A stretch of DNA of 64,000 nucleotides, from assembly GCF_003119115.1 (NCBI RefSeq), contig NZ_CP022364.1, positions 2,246,001-2,310,000 of the forward strand, read 5' to 3'. The DNA comes from Azospirillum sp. TSH58 (GTDB lineage Bacteria; Pseudomonadota; Alphaproteobacteria; Azospirillales; Azospirillaceae). Of this stretch, positions 57,321-64,000 are shown piece after piece. Every line of letters starts with the position of its first letter. Position 1 is the first letter of the stretch. The notes below the pieces were generated by a model, which saw only the letters and a list, made by a program, of their open reading frames with translations, had not been told where the DNA came from and made no database searches. The translations under genes and the position numbers were made by a program.

Positions 57321-57452
57321 CCCTCGCCCTCCGGAGAGAGGGAAGGGACCCACGCCGCAGGCGTGGGAAGGGCGAGGGGGATGCGCGTGGTGCCGCGTTC
57401 GGCACAAGCGCAACCCCGCCACCCTGACCCTTTCTTCGGAGGGGAGAGGGAA
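57321..57452. repeat. Palindromic intergenic repeat, copy 2 (inverted)
   Basis: The reverse-complement relative of the element at 10605-10739. It includes CCCACGCCGCAGGCGTGGG (57349-57367), the exact reverse complement of the palindrome in copy 1, and a matching middle part (GGCGAGGGGGATGCGCGTGG). It lies between the convergent hemerythrin and lpxC genes. The stretch 57307-57691 holds no gene; it consists of this repeat, an A/T dyad and the lpxC terminator. Confidence 0.8.
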
Positions 57453-57494
57453 TTCGATCGCGCCGTCTAAGCCGGAATCTTAAAAACACCAAAT

Positions 57495-57520
57495 AAAATA
57501 TTGATATAATTCAATATTTT
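57495..57520. repeat. A/T-rich perfect dyad
   Basis: AAAATATTGA and TCAATATTTT form a perfect 10-bp dyad around TATAAT. The sequence is nearly all A/T in an otherwise G/C-rich gap between convergent genes. It may be a protein-binding site, a stray promoter or the remnant of a mobile element. Confidence 0.7.
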
Positions 57521-57625
57521 GAAGATTCTCGCCCTCTCGCGCAAAAGTCACCGCTTTGACTCTTCGGAAGGGGAGGGGAGTGCGCGCGGGACTCGCCTCG
57601 CGCGAACCCGAGAGGGGAGGGGGGT

Positions 57626-57662
57626 GCGCAAAACGAAAATGCCCTCCCCGGAAGGGGAGGGC
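57626..57662 (-). terminator. Terminator of lpxC
   Basis: On the minus strand GCCCTCCCC-TTCC-GGGGAGGGC forms a perfect 9-bp stem with a 4-base loop, followed by ATTTTCGTTTTGCG. It starts 30 bases after the lpxC stop. The T-rich tail makes this one of the clearest Rho-independent terminators in the window. Confidence 0.85.
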
Positions 57663-57691
57663 AGGGGTAACGCGACGCCGTGAGGCGCGTG

Positions 57692-58636
57692 TCAGGCGAC
57701 GGCGAGCCGCTCGGTCGCGTGCCAGACGGCACCCGGCAGCGCCGTGCTCGGCGGGGTTTCGTAGCACCAGGCGCTGGCGTCGGCGAACAGCGCGCGCAGC
57801 AGCTGGTTGTTCAGGGCGTGGCCGGAGCGCACGCCGTGGAAATGGCCGACGAACATCGCACCGGCCAGATAGAGGTCGCCGACCGCGTCCAGGATCTTGT
57901 GGCGCACGAACTCGTCGTCGAAGCGCAGGCCGCCTTCGTTCATCACCTCGTCACCGGAGATGACCACCGCGTTGTCCAGCGAGCCGCCGCGGGCGAGGCC
58001 CATCTTGCGCAGCCCCTCGACCTCGTGCAGGAAGCCGAAGGTGCGGGCGGCGCTGATCTCGTCGCGGAAGGTCTCGGCGTCCAGCTCCACCTCGTGGCTC
58101 TGCTGGGCGATGGCCTTGCTGGCGAAGTCGATCTCGAAGCTGAAGCCCGTCGTGTGATCCGGCGTGAAGGTGGCGCTCTTGTTGCCCTCGGTCACGGTGA
58201 CCGGCTTCAGGATGCGGATGGCGCGGCGCGGCGCGTTCTGCGACACGGTGCCGACGCGCTCGATGGCCTCCACGAAGGGGGCGGCGCTGCCGTCCATGAT
58301 CGGCACCTCGATGTTGTCGAGCGTGACCAGGGCGTTGTCCACGCCGCAGCCGGCCAGCGCCGACATCAGGTGCTCGACCGTGCCGATGGTGGTGCCGTGG
58401 GCGTTGCCGATGACCGTGCACAGCTTGGTGTCGACCACATGGTCCCAGCGCGCCGGGATCACCGCGGCGGGGCCGCTGAGGTCGCTGCGCCGGAAGACGA
58501 TGCCGCTGTTCGGCTCGGCCGGGGAAATCGTCAGGGTGACCGTCGCGCCCGTATGCAGCCCGACGCCGGAGCAACGCACCGGCTTCGCCAGGGTACGCTG
58601 CAGCATGCCTTCGGTCTTGATGCGATTCTGAGCCAC
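57692..58636 (-). CDS. lpxC: UDP-3-O-acyl-N-acetylglucosamine deacetylase
   Basis: A 314-residue zinc enzyme for the first committed step of lipid A synthesis. Zinc ligands are H89 (VEHLMSALAGCGVDNA), H246 and D250 (FVRHKILDAVGDLYLAG). The general base is H273 (HFHGVRSGHALNNQLL). The start (TLAKPVRCSGVGLHTGATVT) and DGSAAPFVEAIE are typical. It follows ftsZ on the same strand after a 360-bp gap containing the ftsZ terminator, so it has its own promoter. LpxC links outer-membrane synthesis to the division cluster. Its own terminator follows. Confidence 0.97.
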   Translation of the reverse strand: MAQNRIKTEGMLQRTLAKPVRCSGVGLHTGATVTLTISPAEPNSGIVFRRSDLSGPAAVIPARWDHVVDTKLCTVIGNAHGTTIGTVEHLMSALAGCGVDNALVTLDNIEVPIMDGSAAPFVEAIERVGTVSQNAPRRAIRILKPVTVTEGNKSATFTPDHTTGFSFEIDFASKAIAQQSHEVELDAETFRDEISAARTFGFLHEVEGLRKMGLARGGSLDNAVVISGDEVMNEGGLRFDDEFVRHKILDAVGDLYLAGAMFVGHFHGVRSGHALNNQLLRALFADASAWCYETPPSTALPGAVWHATERLAVA

Positions 58637-58996
58637 GGTGTCTGTCCCGTTTCAATCTTGGTCTTTGTGCGGCCGGTCCGCGACTTGCCGCCGGTCTCCG
58701 TCGGGAGTGGGGCGGGTCAGCGCTTATGACCGCATATGCTAGGTATCATTGGCCCCTATGGAGGACAAATCACTCTTTGTTACCGTTTGTTGCAGGGCGG
58801 TAGAGCACCGTCGCCGGACGCGAAACGGGCGTCCCCCAGACACGAAAAGACCGCCCCCGGAGCGTTCTTGCGAAGCTCTGGAGGCGGCTGAAGTCTAACA
58901 GGTTGTGGATACCCGCCGATGCCGCTTCGAAAGAGGCGGCGGCGACCGGCGGGTTGCTGTTGCCCTCAGATCAATTGGGCCAGCCTCGTTGACGCG
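58637..58996. other. Intergenic region between ftsZ and lpxC
   Basis: About 360 bp. The right part carries the ftsZ terminator (58843-58887). The left part (58637-58842), which is AT-richer at 58740-58790 (GGACAAATCACTCTTTGTTA), probably holds the lpxC promoter. No gene is supported. Confidence 0.5.
58843..58887 (-). terminator. Terminator of ftsZ
   Basis: On the minus strand CCGCCTCCAGAGC pairs with GCTCCGGGGGCGG (one mismatch, one G-U), and the stem is followed directly by TCTTTTCGTG. It lies about 110 bases after the ftsZ stop. Stem plus T-run fits a Rho-independent terminator. Confidence 0.8.
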
Positions 58997-60760
58997 TCAG
59001 TTGGCCTGACGGCGCAGGAAGGCGGGGATGTCCAGCGCTTCCTCGTCGATCTTCTGGGTGGTGCCGTCGCCCATCGCCTGCGGGCGCGGGGCCTGGGTCA
59101 TCGGCTGCTGCGGGGCGGCCATCGGCGGCTGCGGCATCGCCGGCTGCTGGTGCTGCGGCTGGTGATGCTGGGGCTGATGGTGATGCTGCGGGGCCGGCTG
59201 CGGCGCCGGGTCGGCCTTGCGGCCGGCCAGACCGGTGACCAGACCGAACAGGAAGTTCGGCTTGCGGGCCGGCGGCTCCGCCTGGGCGGCGGCGGCGAGC
59301 TGGCTCGACATCGGCACGGAGGGCTGGCGCGGGCCGGGATCGGCGGCCTTCGGGGCGATGAAGTGGCCGTCGCGGCGCTCGCTGTGCAGCGGACCGGTGG
59401 CGACGTTGCGCGCCGGGGCGGTTTCCATCGGCTGCATGGCGTCGTGGCTCATCGGCATGTGCGGGTGGGGCGCATGCTGCGGGGCGTGCTGGACCATCGG
59501 GTCGATGGGATGCTGGACCGGCTGCTGGACCGGAACGTGCTGCTGGACCTCGGCCGGATGGTGCTGGGGCTGGACCTGCGGCTGCTGCTGCGGAACGCCG
59601 CCCATCGGGCGCGGGGCCAGACCGGCGCCGGGGATCGCCGGGGCGACCTGGCCGGGGGAGGCGAGCGGCGCCGGGGCGGCCTGGGTCAGGCCGGCCGCGC
59701 CGGCGGGCTTCTTGGCGACGCCGCCGTTGCCGCCGTTGCGGTCGGAGACCAGCGACAGGTTGACCGGGTGCAGGGTGCGCGGGTTGGACATGGCCGCGGC
59801 GTCGATGCCGGTGGCGACCACCGACACGCGCATCACGCCGTCCAGCGAGCTGTCGAAGGTGGAGCCGAAGATGATGTTGGCGTCCGGATCGACCTCGTCG
59901 CGGACGCGGTTCGCCGCCTCGTCGACCTCGAACAGGGTCATGTCGTAGCCGCCGGTGATATTGATGAGGACGCCGCGGGCACCCTTCATCGACACGTCGT
60001 CGAGCAGCGGGTTGGAGATGGCGGCCTCCGCGGCCTCGATGGCGCGGCGCTCGCCGCCGGCCTCGCCGGTGCCCATCATCGCCTTGCCCATCTCGGTCAT
60101 GACCGAGCGGATGTCAGCGAAGTCGAGGTTGATCAGGCCGGGCATCACCATCAGGTCGGTCACGCCGCGCACGCCGGAATGCAGAACGTCGTCGGCCATC
60201 TTGAAGGCGTCCGCGAAGGTCGTCTTCTCGTTGGCGATGCGGAACAGGTTCTGGTTCGGGATGATGATCAGCGTGTCGACATACTGCTGCAGCTCGGCGA
60301 TGCCCGATTCGGCCAGCCGCATGCGGTGCGCGCCCTCGAAATGGAAGGGCTTGGTCACCACGCCGACGGTCAGCAGGCCGCGCTCGCGGGCGGCGCGGGC
60401 GATGACCGGGGCCGCACCCGTGCCGGTGCCGCCGCCCATGCCGGCGGTGATGAACACCATGTTGGCGCCTTCGAGGTGACCGATGATCTCCTCGAGCTGC
60501 TCCTCGGCGGAGGCGCGGCCGACGTCCGGCTTGGAGCCGGCGCCCAGGCCGCGGGTCATGGTGGTGCCGAGCTGGACGCGCTTCTCGCAGAGCGAGCCCT
60601 TGAGGGCCTGCGCGTCGGTGTTGCCCACGACGAAGTCCACGCCTTCCAGGTTGGACTTGATCATGTTGTTCACGGCGTTGCCGCCGGCGCCGCCGACACC
60701 GAAGACGGTGATGCGGGGCTTCAGTTCGGGTTCGATGCTGGGGATGGTCACGTTGATCAT
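58997..60760 (-). CDS. ftsZ: Cell division protein FtsZ with long linker
   Basis: A 587-residue tubulin-like GTPase that forms the division ring. The GTP-binding motif is [17 protein letters not shown], with [13 protein letters not shown] at the start and the T7 loop [15 protein letters not shown]. The core ends near 320. The linker (about 325-570) is very rich in Gln, Pro, His and Met. It includes a short hydrophobic island, [15 protein letters not shown]. The conserved C-terminal peptide [12 protein letters not shown], which binds FtsA and other partners, closes the protein. E. coli FtsZ is 383 residues, so the linker is unusually long. The ATG 60760 gives [11 protein letters not shown]. 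Confidence 0.97.
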   Translation of the reverse strand: MINVTIPSIEPELKPRITVFGVGGAGGNAVNNMIKSNLEGVDFVVGNTDAQALKGSLCEKRVQLGTTMTRGLGAGSKPDVGRASAEEQLEEIIGHLEGANMVFITAGMGGGTGTGAAPVIARAARERGLLTVGVVTKPFHFEGAHRMRLAESGIAELQQYVDTLIIIPNQNLFRIANEKTTFADAFKMADDVLHSGVRGVTDLMVMPGLINLDFADIRSVMTEMGKAMMGTGEAGGERRAIEAAEAAISNPLLDDVSMKGARGVLINITGGYDMTLFEVDEAANRVRDEVDPDANIIFGSTFDSSLDGVMRVSVVATGIDAAAMSNPRTLHPVNLSLVSDRNGGNGGVAKKPAGAAGLTQAAPAPLASPGQVAPAIPGAGLAPRPMGGVPQQQPQVQPQHHPAEVQQHVPVQQPVQHPIDPMVQHAPQHAPHPHMPMSHDAMQPMETAPARNVATGPLHSERRDGHFIAPKAADPGPRQPSVPMSSQLAAAAQAEPPARKPNFLFGLVTGLAGRKADPAPQPAPQHHHQPQHHQPQHQQPAMPQPPMAAPQQPMTQAPRPQAMGDGTTQKIDEEALDIPAFLRRQAN

Positions 60761-60901
60761 GTTATGGCCTCCACAACCTTTTGATTGGTTCGATGCTTTG
60801 CGTCGCGGGTTCTTGCCCGGTTGGGTCCGGGTGGTGTTTTTAGGCAGGAATGCCGTGGTGCGGCGGGAGCCTTTTTGGGGCCGGGAACCATTTCCGGTGG
60901 G

Positions 60902-62164
60902 TCATAGGTTCTCCCGCAGCCACAGGCCGACGCGCCCGAAGAACCCCGTGCCGGCGCCAGCCTCATGGCCCGTCACGGGAAGTTCCGCCGGATTGCGCAC
61001 GGCGTGGAGAAGAAGGCCCGCGGCGGTCGAATAGGACGGACCGCCTTGCGCCTCGTTCAGACCGGTGATCCGCGTCGGTCGCCCGATGCGGACCTGTTTG
61101 TCCAGGATCAGCTGCGCCAGCTCGCGCATGCCCGGCAGCTGGCTGGCGCCGCCCGTCAGGACGACGCGCCGGCCGACCAGCTTCGCGTAGCCGGAATGCT
61201 CCAGCCGCGAGCGGACATGCTCGAAGATCTCCTCCAGCCGGGGCTGGATGATGCGCACCAGATAGGATTTCGGCAGGTTGTTGGCGCCGAGGCGCTCCTC
61301 CTCGCCGACCTGGGGGACGTCGATCATCTCGCGCTCATCGGCGGGGCTGGTGATGGCGCTGCCGTGCAGCGTCTTCATGCGCTCCGCATGGACGACCGGC
61401 GTGGTCAGCCCGCGCGCGATGTCGTTGGTGACGTGGTTGCCGCCCAGCCGGATGCAGTCCGACCAGACCAGCGTGCCTTCGGAGAAGACGGAGATCGTCG
61501 TGGTGCCGCCGCCCATGTCGATGCAGGCGGAGCCCATCTCCATCTCGTCGTCGACCAGACAGGCGAGGCCGGACGCGTAGGGGCTGGCGACCAGACCCTC
61601 GATGTCGAGATGGCAGCGGGCCACGCAGGTCTGCAGGTTGCGCACCGCCCCCGCGGGCGAGGTGATGACGTGGGCCTGGACGCCCAGCCGCTCGCCGTAC
61701 ATGCCCTTGGGGTCGCGGATGCCGCGGCTGCCGTCGAGCGCGAACCCCACGGGGATCGCGTGGACCAGCGCCTGGTCGGGGCCGACCTGGAGGCTGCGGG
61801 CGTGGGCCAGCGCGCGGCGGACGTCGCCCTCCGTCACCTCCTGGCCGGAGACGGCGACCTCGGCGTTGAAGCCGTGGGAGATCGGGGAGGACACGTTGAC
61901 GATCACGTCGCGGATCGTCTCGTTGGCCATCTGCTCGGCCGCGTGGACGGCGGCGCCGATGGAGGTCTCCGCCGCTTCCATGTCGATGATGGCGCCAGCG
62001 CGCACGCCCGTGGCGATCTGGTGGCCGATCCCAACGATGCGCACGGCCCCCGCATCCTCGACGCGGGCGATGAGGCAGCACACCTTGGTCGAGCCGACGT
62101 CCAGCGCGGCGATGATCCCGCCGCGGGTGGCTCGTTTTGGCTTTTTCGCCCCGTTGAAGCCCAT
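60902..62164 (-). CDS. ftsA: Cell division protein FtsA
   Basis: A 420-residue actin-like membrane tether of FtsZ. ATP-site motifs are AALDVGSTKVCCLIARV, ACIDMGGGTTTISVFSEG and VVLTGGASQLPGMRELA. The SHS2/1C region includes VIVNVSSPISHGFNAEV. The C-terminus (GFFGRVGLWLRENL) is an amphipathic membrane-targeting helix. It lies between ftsQ and ftsZ on the same strand, 141 bases before ftsZ, which may leave room for an extra ftsZ promoter. ATG 62164 gives MGFNGAKK; GTG 62173 is possible. Confidence 0.97.
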   Translation of the reverse strand: MGFNGAKKPKRATRGGIIAALDVGSTKVCCLIARVEDAGAVRIVGIGHQIATGVRAGAIIDMEAAETSIGAAVHAAEQMANETIRDVIVNVSSPISHGFNAEVAVSGQEVTEGDVRRALAHARSLQVGPDQALVHAIPVGFALDGSRGIRDPKGMYGERLGVQAHVITSPAGAVRNLQTCVARCHLDIEGLVASPYASGLACLVDDEMEMGSACIDMGGGTTTISVFSEGTLVWSDCIRLGGNHVTNDIARGLTTPVVHAERMKTLHGSAITSPADEREMIDVPQVGEEERLGANNLPKSYLVRIIQPRLEEIFEHVRSRLEHSGYAKLVGRRVVLTGGASQLPGMRELAQLILDKQVRIGRPTRITGLNEAQGGPSYSTAAGLLLHAVRNPAELPVTGHEAGAGTGFFGRVGLWLRENL

Positions 62165-62246
62165 GTTCAGCACAACCCTATGGCCTCGATGCGTCCGGTC
62201 GTTCGCGTTTCAGAAAGAGGGGTTCAGGAAGAGGGGTGGCGGAGGA

Positions 62247-63209
62247 TCACGTTTTCTTGCCCGGCTTCTTCTTGTTCTCCTCCTCCGTCCAGGGCAGGAC
62301 GGCGGTGGCGGAGGTCTGCAGCACGGCGCGGTCGTTCTGGCGCAGATCGATGGCCACGATGTCGCGGTCCAGGACCTGACCCGTCGCGTCCAGCTCCGCC
62401 AACTGACGCAGCGCGGCCTGCATGCGGGCTTCCGGAAGCTTCACCACGACACCGTTCTTCAGCTTGAGATCCCAGCGGCGGTCGCCGACCCAGGAGGCGG
62501 CGCTCACCTTTTCGCGCAGCGCCGGCACGTTGTCGAGGGCCGCGAGCAGCTTCGGCACCTGCATCGGCGCGTTGGCGCCGACGACCTGCGGCAGCGTCTC
62601 GATGCGCCGGTTGCCGCGCCGCGCCAGCTCGGTCGCGTCGGCCAGCGGGCGGCCTTCGCGGTCGATGACGGTGAACTTGCGGTCGTGCTGCCAGATCGCC
62701 ATCGGCTCCCGCTCCGTCAGGCGGACGAACAGGATGCCGGGCAGGTGCCGCTCGATGGAGGCCGAGGCGACCCAGGGCAGGCTTTCCAGCTTCTCCTTGG
62801 CGTCGGACAGCGTGACGGCGAGGATCGGGTCGCCGCGCTGCACGCCCAGCACGCGCAGGATGGAGGCCGGGTCGGTCTCGGTGCGGCCTTCGACCAGCAC
62901 GTCGGCGATGGCGAAGCCGGCGGCGGCGCTGGTCTGGATCAGGCTTTCCTGGAGAGCCGCGGTGGTCTCGGCGAAGGTGCCGCGCTGCCACGCCGACGCG
63001 GCCATGCCGGCGACGACCAGGACCGGGGTCAGCAGGATGGCCGCCTTGACCGTGGGGCGGGTCCAGCGCGGCCAGGCGCGGCGGCGGTTGCCTTTCTGCG
63101 CCGACTTCGCCATGGCCCGCGGCGGCACGGGCATGTCGTCGCGGGCCCGGTTCGCAGAGCCCCCGAAACCGGCGCGGAACTGCGGATCGATGCTCAGTCG
63201 AGTTGACAT
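62247..63209 (-). CDS. ftsQ: Cell division protein FtsQ
   Basis: A 320-residue single-pass inner-membrane protein. A basic cytosolic tail (about 1-50, KGNRRRAWPRW) is followed by a membrane segment (AAILLTPVLVVAGMAASA). Next come a POTRA domain (VLVEGRTETDPASILRVLGV, DAKEKLESLPWVASASIERH) and the beta domain. The C-terminus is Lys-rich. FtsQ recruits later division proteins. The ATG 63209 lies within the end of ddl: the genes overlap by 16 bases, which suggests translational coupling. GGAGAA sits at suitable spacing. Confidence 0.95.
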   Translation of the reverse strand: MSTRLSIDPQFRAGFGGSANRARDDMPVPPRAMAKSAQKGNRRRAWPRWTRPTVKAAILLTPVLVVAGMAASAWQRGTFAETTAALQESLIQTSAAAGFAIADVLVEGRTETDPASILRVLGVQRGDPILAVTLSDAKEKLESLPWVASASIERHLPGILFVRLTEREPMAIWQHDRKFTVIDREGRPLADATELARRGNRRIETLPQVVGANAPMQVPKLLAALDNVPALREKVSAASWVGDRRWDLKLKNGVVVKLPEARMQAALRQLAELDATGQVLDRDIVAIDLRQNDRAVLQTSATAVLPWTEEENKKKPGKKT

Positions 63210-64000
63210 GCGGCGTTCTCCACCATCCAAGCGACGAGAGCGCCGTAGGTGAGCCCCACGGCAGCGGCCTGTTCGGGAACCAGCGACAGCGGCGTCATGC
63301 CCGGCTGGTTGTTGATTTCCAGGAAAAAGAGTCCGTCGGTCCCACTTTTACGATCATCCCAGCGGAAGTCGCTGCGCGAAACGCCGCGGCATCCCAGGGT
63401 CCGGTGGGCCAGGACCGCCAACCTCTTGGCTTCTTCCGCGACATGCTCGGGAATCTGCGCGGGCACAGTATGAACGGCATGACCGGCGCTGTATTTAGCC
63501 GTGTAGTCATACACCTGTGCTTCGAAGCGGATCTCCGTAACGGTCAGGGCGCGGCATTCGCCGTCCAGCCCGCCCATGACGCCCACGGTCAGCTCGCGGC
63601 CCGGAATGAACTCCTCGACCAGGGCGCGCTCGCCGAAGGTCCAGGCGTCGCCGACCGGGCTGTTCTGCCCCTCGCGCACCAGCGTGACCCCGACGGTCGA
63701 ACCCTCGTCCACCGGCTTGACGATGTAGGGCGCGGGCATCGGGTGGGCGCCGCCGGTCAGCTCGCCCTTGGTGAGGACGAGGCCCTTGGGCGAGCGCACG
63801 CCGACCGGGGCGAGCAGCGCCTTGGTCATCGCCTTGTCCATGGCGACCGCGGCGGCGCGCACGCCGGAATGGGTGTAGGGGATGCCGAGGAACTCCAGGA
63901 CGCCCTGGATCGTCCCGTCCTCGCCGCCGCGCCCGTGCAGGGCGTTGAACACCGCATCGGGGCGAGGGTCGGTCAGGGCGCGCAGCAGCCCCTCCAGGTC
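63194..64000 (-). CDS. ddl: D-alanine-D-alanine ligase, C-terminal part
   Basis: The last 268 residues are visible; the N-terminus lies beyond the right edge. ATP-grasp motifs are present: VFNALHGRGGEDGTIQGVLE at the Walker-like start, YIVKPVDEGSTVGVTLV (ATP Lys), VEEFIPGRELTVGVMG and FLEINNQPGMTPLSLVPEQA (metal-binding Glu/Asn). The enzyme joins two D-Ala for peptidoglycan. Stop overlaps the start of ftsQ. It is the first visible gene of the dcw cluster in this window. Confidence 0.96.
   Translation of the reverse strand, partial: DLEGLLRALTDPRPDAVFNALHGRGGEDGTIQGVLEFLGIPYTHSGVRAAAVAMDKAMTKALLAPVGVRSPKGLVLTKGELTGGAHPMPAPYIVKPVDEGSTVGVTLVREGQNSPVGDAWTFGERALVEEFIPGRELTVGVMGGLDGECRALTVTEIRFEAQVYDYTAKYSAGHAVHTVPAQIPEHVAEEAKRLAVLAHRTLGCRGVSRSDFRWDDRKSGTDGLFFLEINNQPGMTPLSLVPEQAAAVGLTYGALVAWMVENAACQLD

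Overview
The window is high-GC alphaproteobacterial chromosomal DNA. The gene set (dcw cluster ddl-ftsQ-ftsA-ftsZ followed by lpxC, a MaoC-Pta fusion with acetate kinase, many two-component and chemotaxis genes, MmcB, QmcA/NfeD, CreA) fits a Rhodospirillales bacterium such as Azospirillum. The genus is inferred from gene content and was not checked by a database search. No rRNA, tRNA, CRISPR array, prophage or insertion sequence was recognised.

Layout. 1-2 kb: end of a receiver/STAS regulatory operon and an SGNH-like membrane-anchored protein. 2-6 kb: stand-alone HRDC protein, qmcA-nfeD pair, AI-2E family permease, CreA. 6-14 kb: a 25-residue hydrophobic peptide ORF, AbrB-type permease, two zinc amidohydrolase-like enzymes, nadK, moaA and a four-cluster ferredoxin-like protein. 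14-23 kb: a signalling island with a sensor-receiver-Hpt protein lacking a kinase domain, MmcB, a PAS histidine kinase, a degenerate hybrid kinase and a CHASE-type kinase. 23-32 kb: MaoC-Pta and AckA, PilZ-like and CBS proteins, an alanine-rich coiled-coil protein, DUF3095, YccF and small unknowns. 32-43 kb: two LuxR-type response regulators, UvrD-type helicase, an unknown protein, a PDZ lipoprotein, PrmA, TerB and aminopeptidase P. 43-46 kb: cheY followed by two CheZ-like phosphatases. 46-57 kb: bamD-recN, a subtilase with two carbohydrate-binding-like repeats, a globin-coupled chemoreceptor, ligA and a bacteriohemerythrin. 57-64 kb: lpxC and the dcw cell-division genes on the minus strand, ending inside ddl.

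How genes work together. Ddl, FtsQ, FtsA, FtsZ and LpxC couple peptidoglycan precursor supply, division and lipid A synthesis. CheY with two CheZ proteins forms a phosphorylation/dephosphorylation module. Pta and AckA convert acyl-CoA to carboxylate plus ATP. QmcA and NfeD form a membrane-quality pair.

Most notable points: bamD-recN-ligA run opposite to lpxC and the dcw genes, suggesting a local inversion with inserted genes. A palindromic intergenic repeat of about 135 bp occurs twice in opposite orientation (10.6 and 57.4 kb). Two signalling proteins lack a working kinase domain. The CheZ proteins carry repeated FliM-like CheY-docking motifs. Mutually exclusive hairpins lie upstream of the CBS gene.
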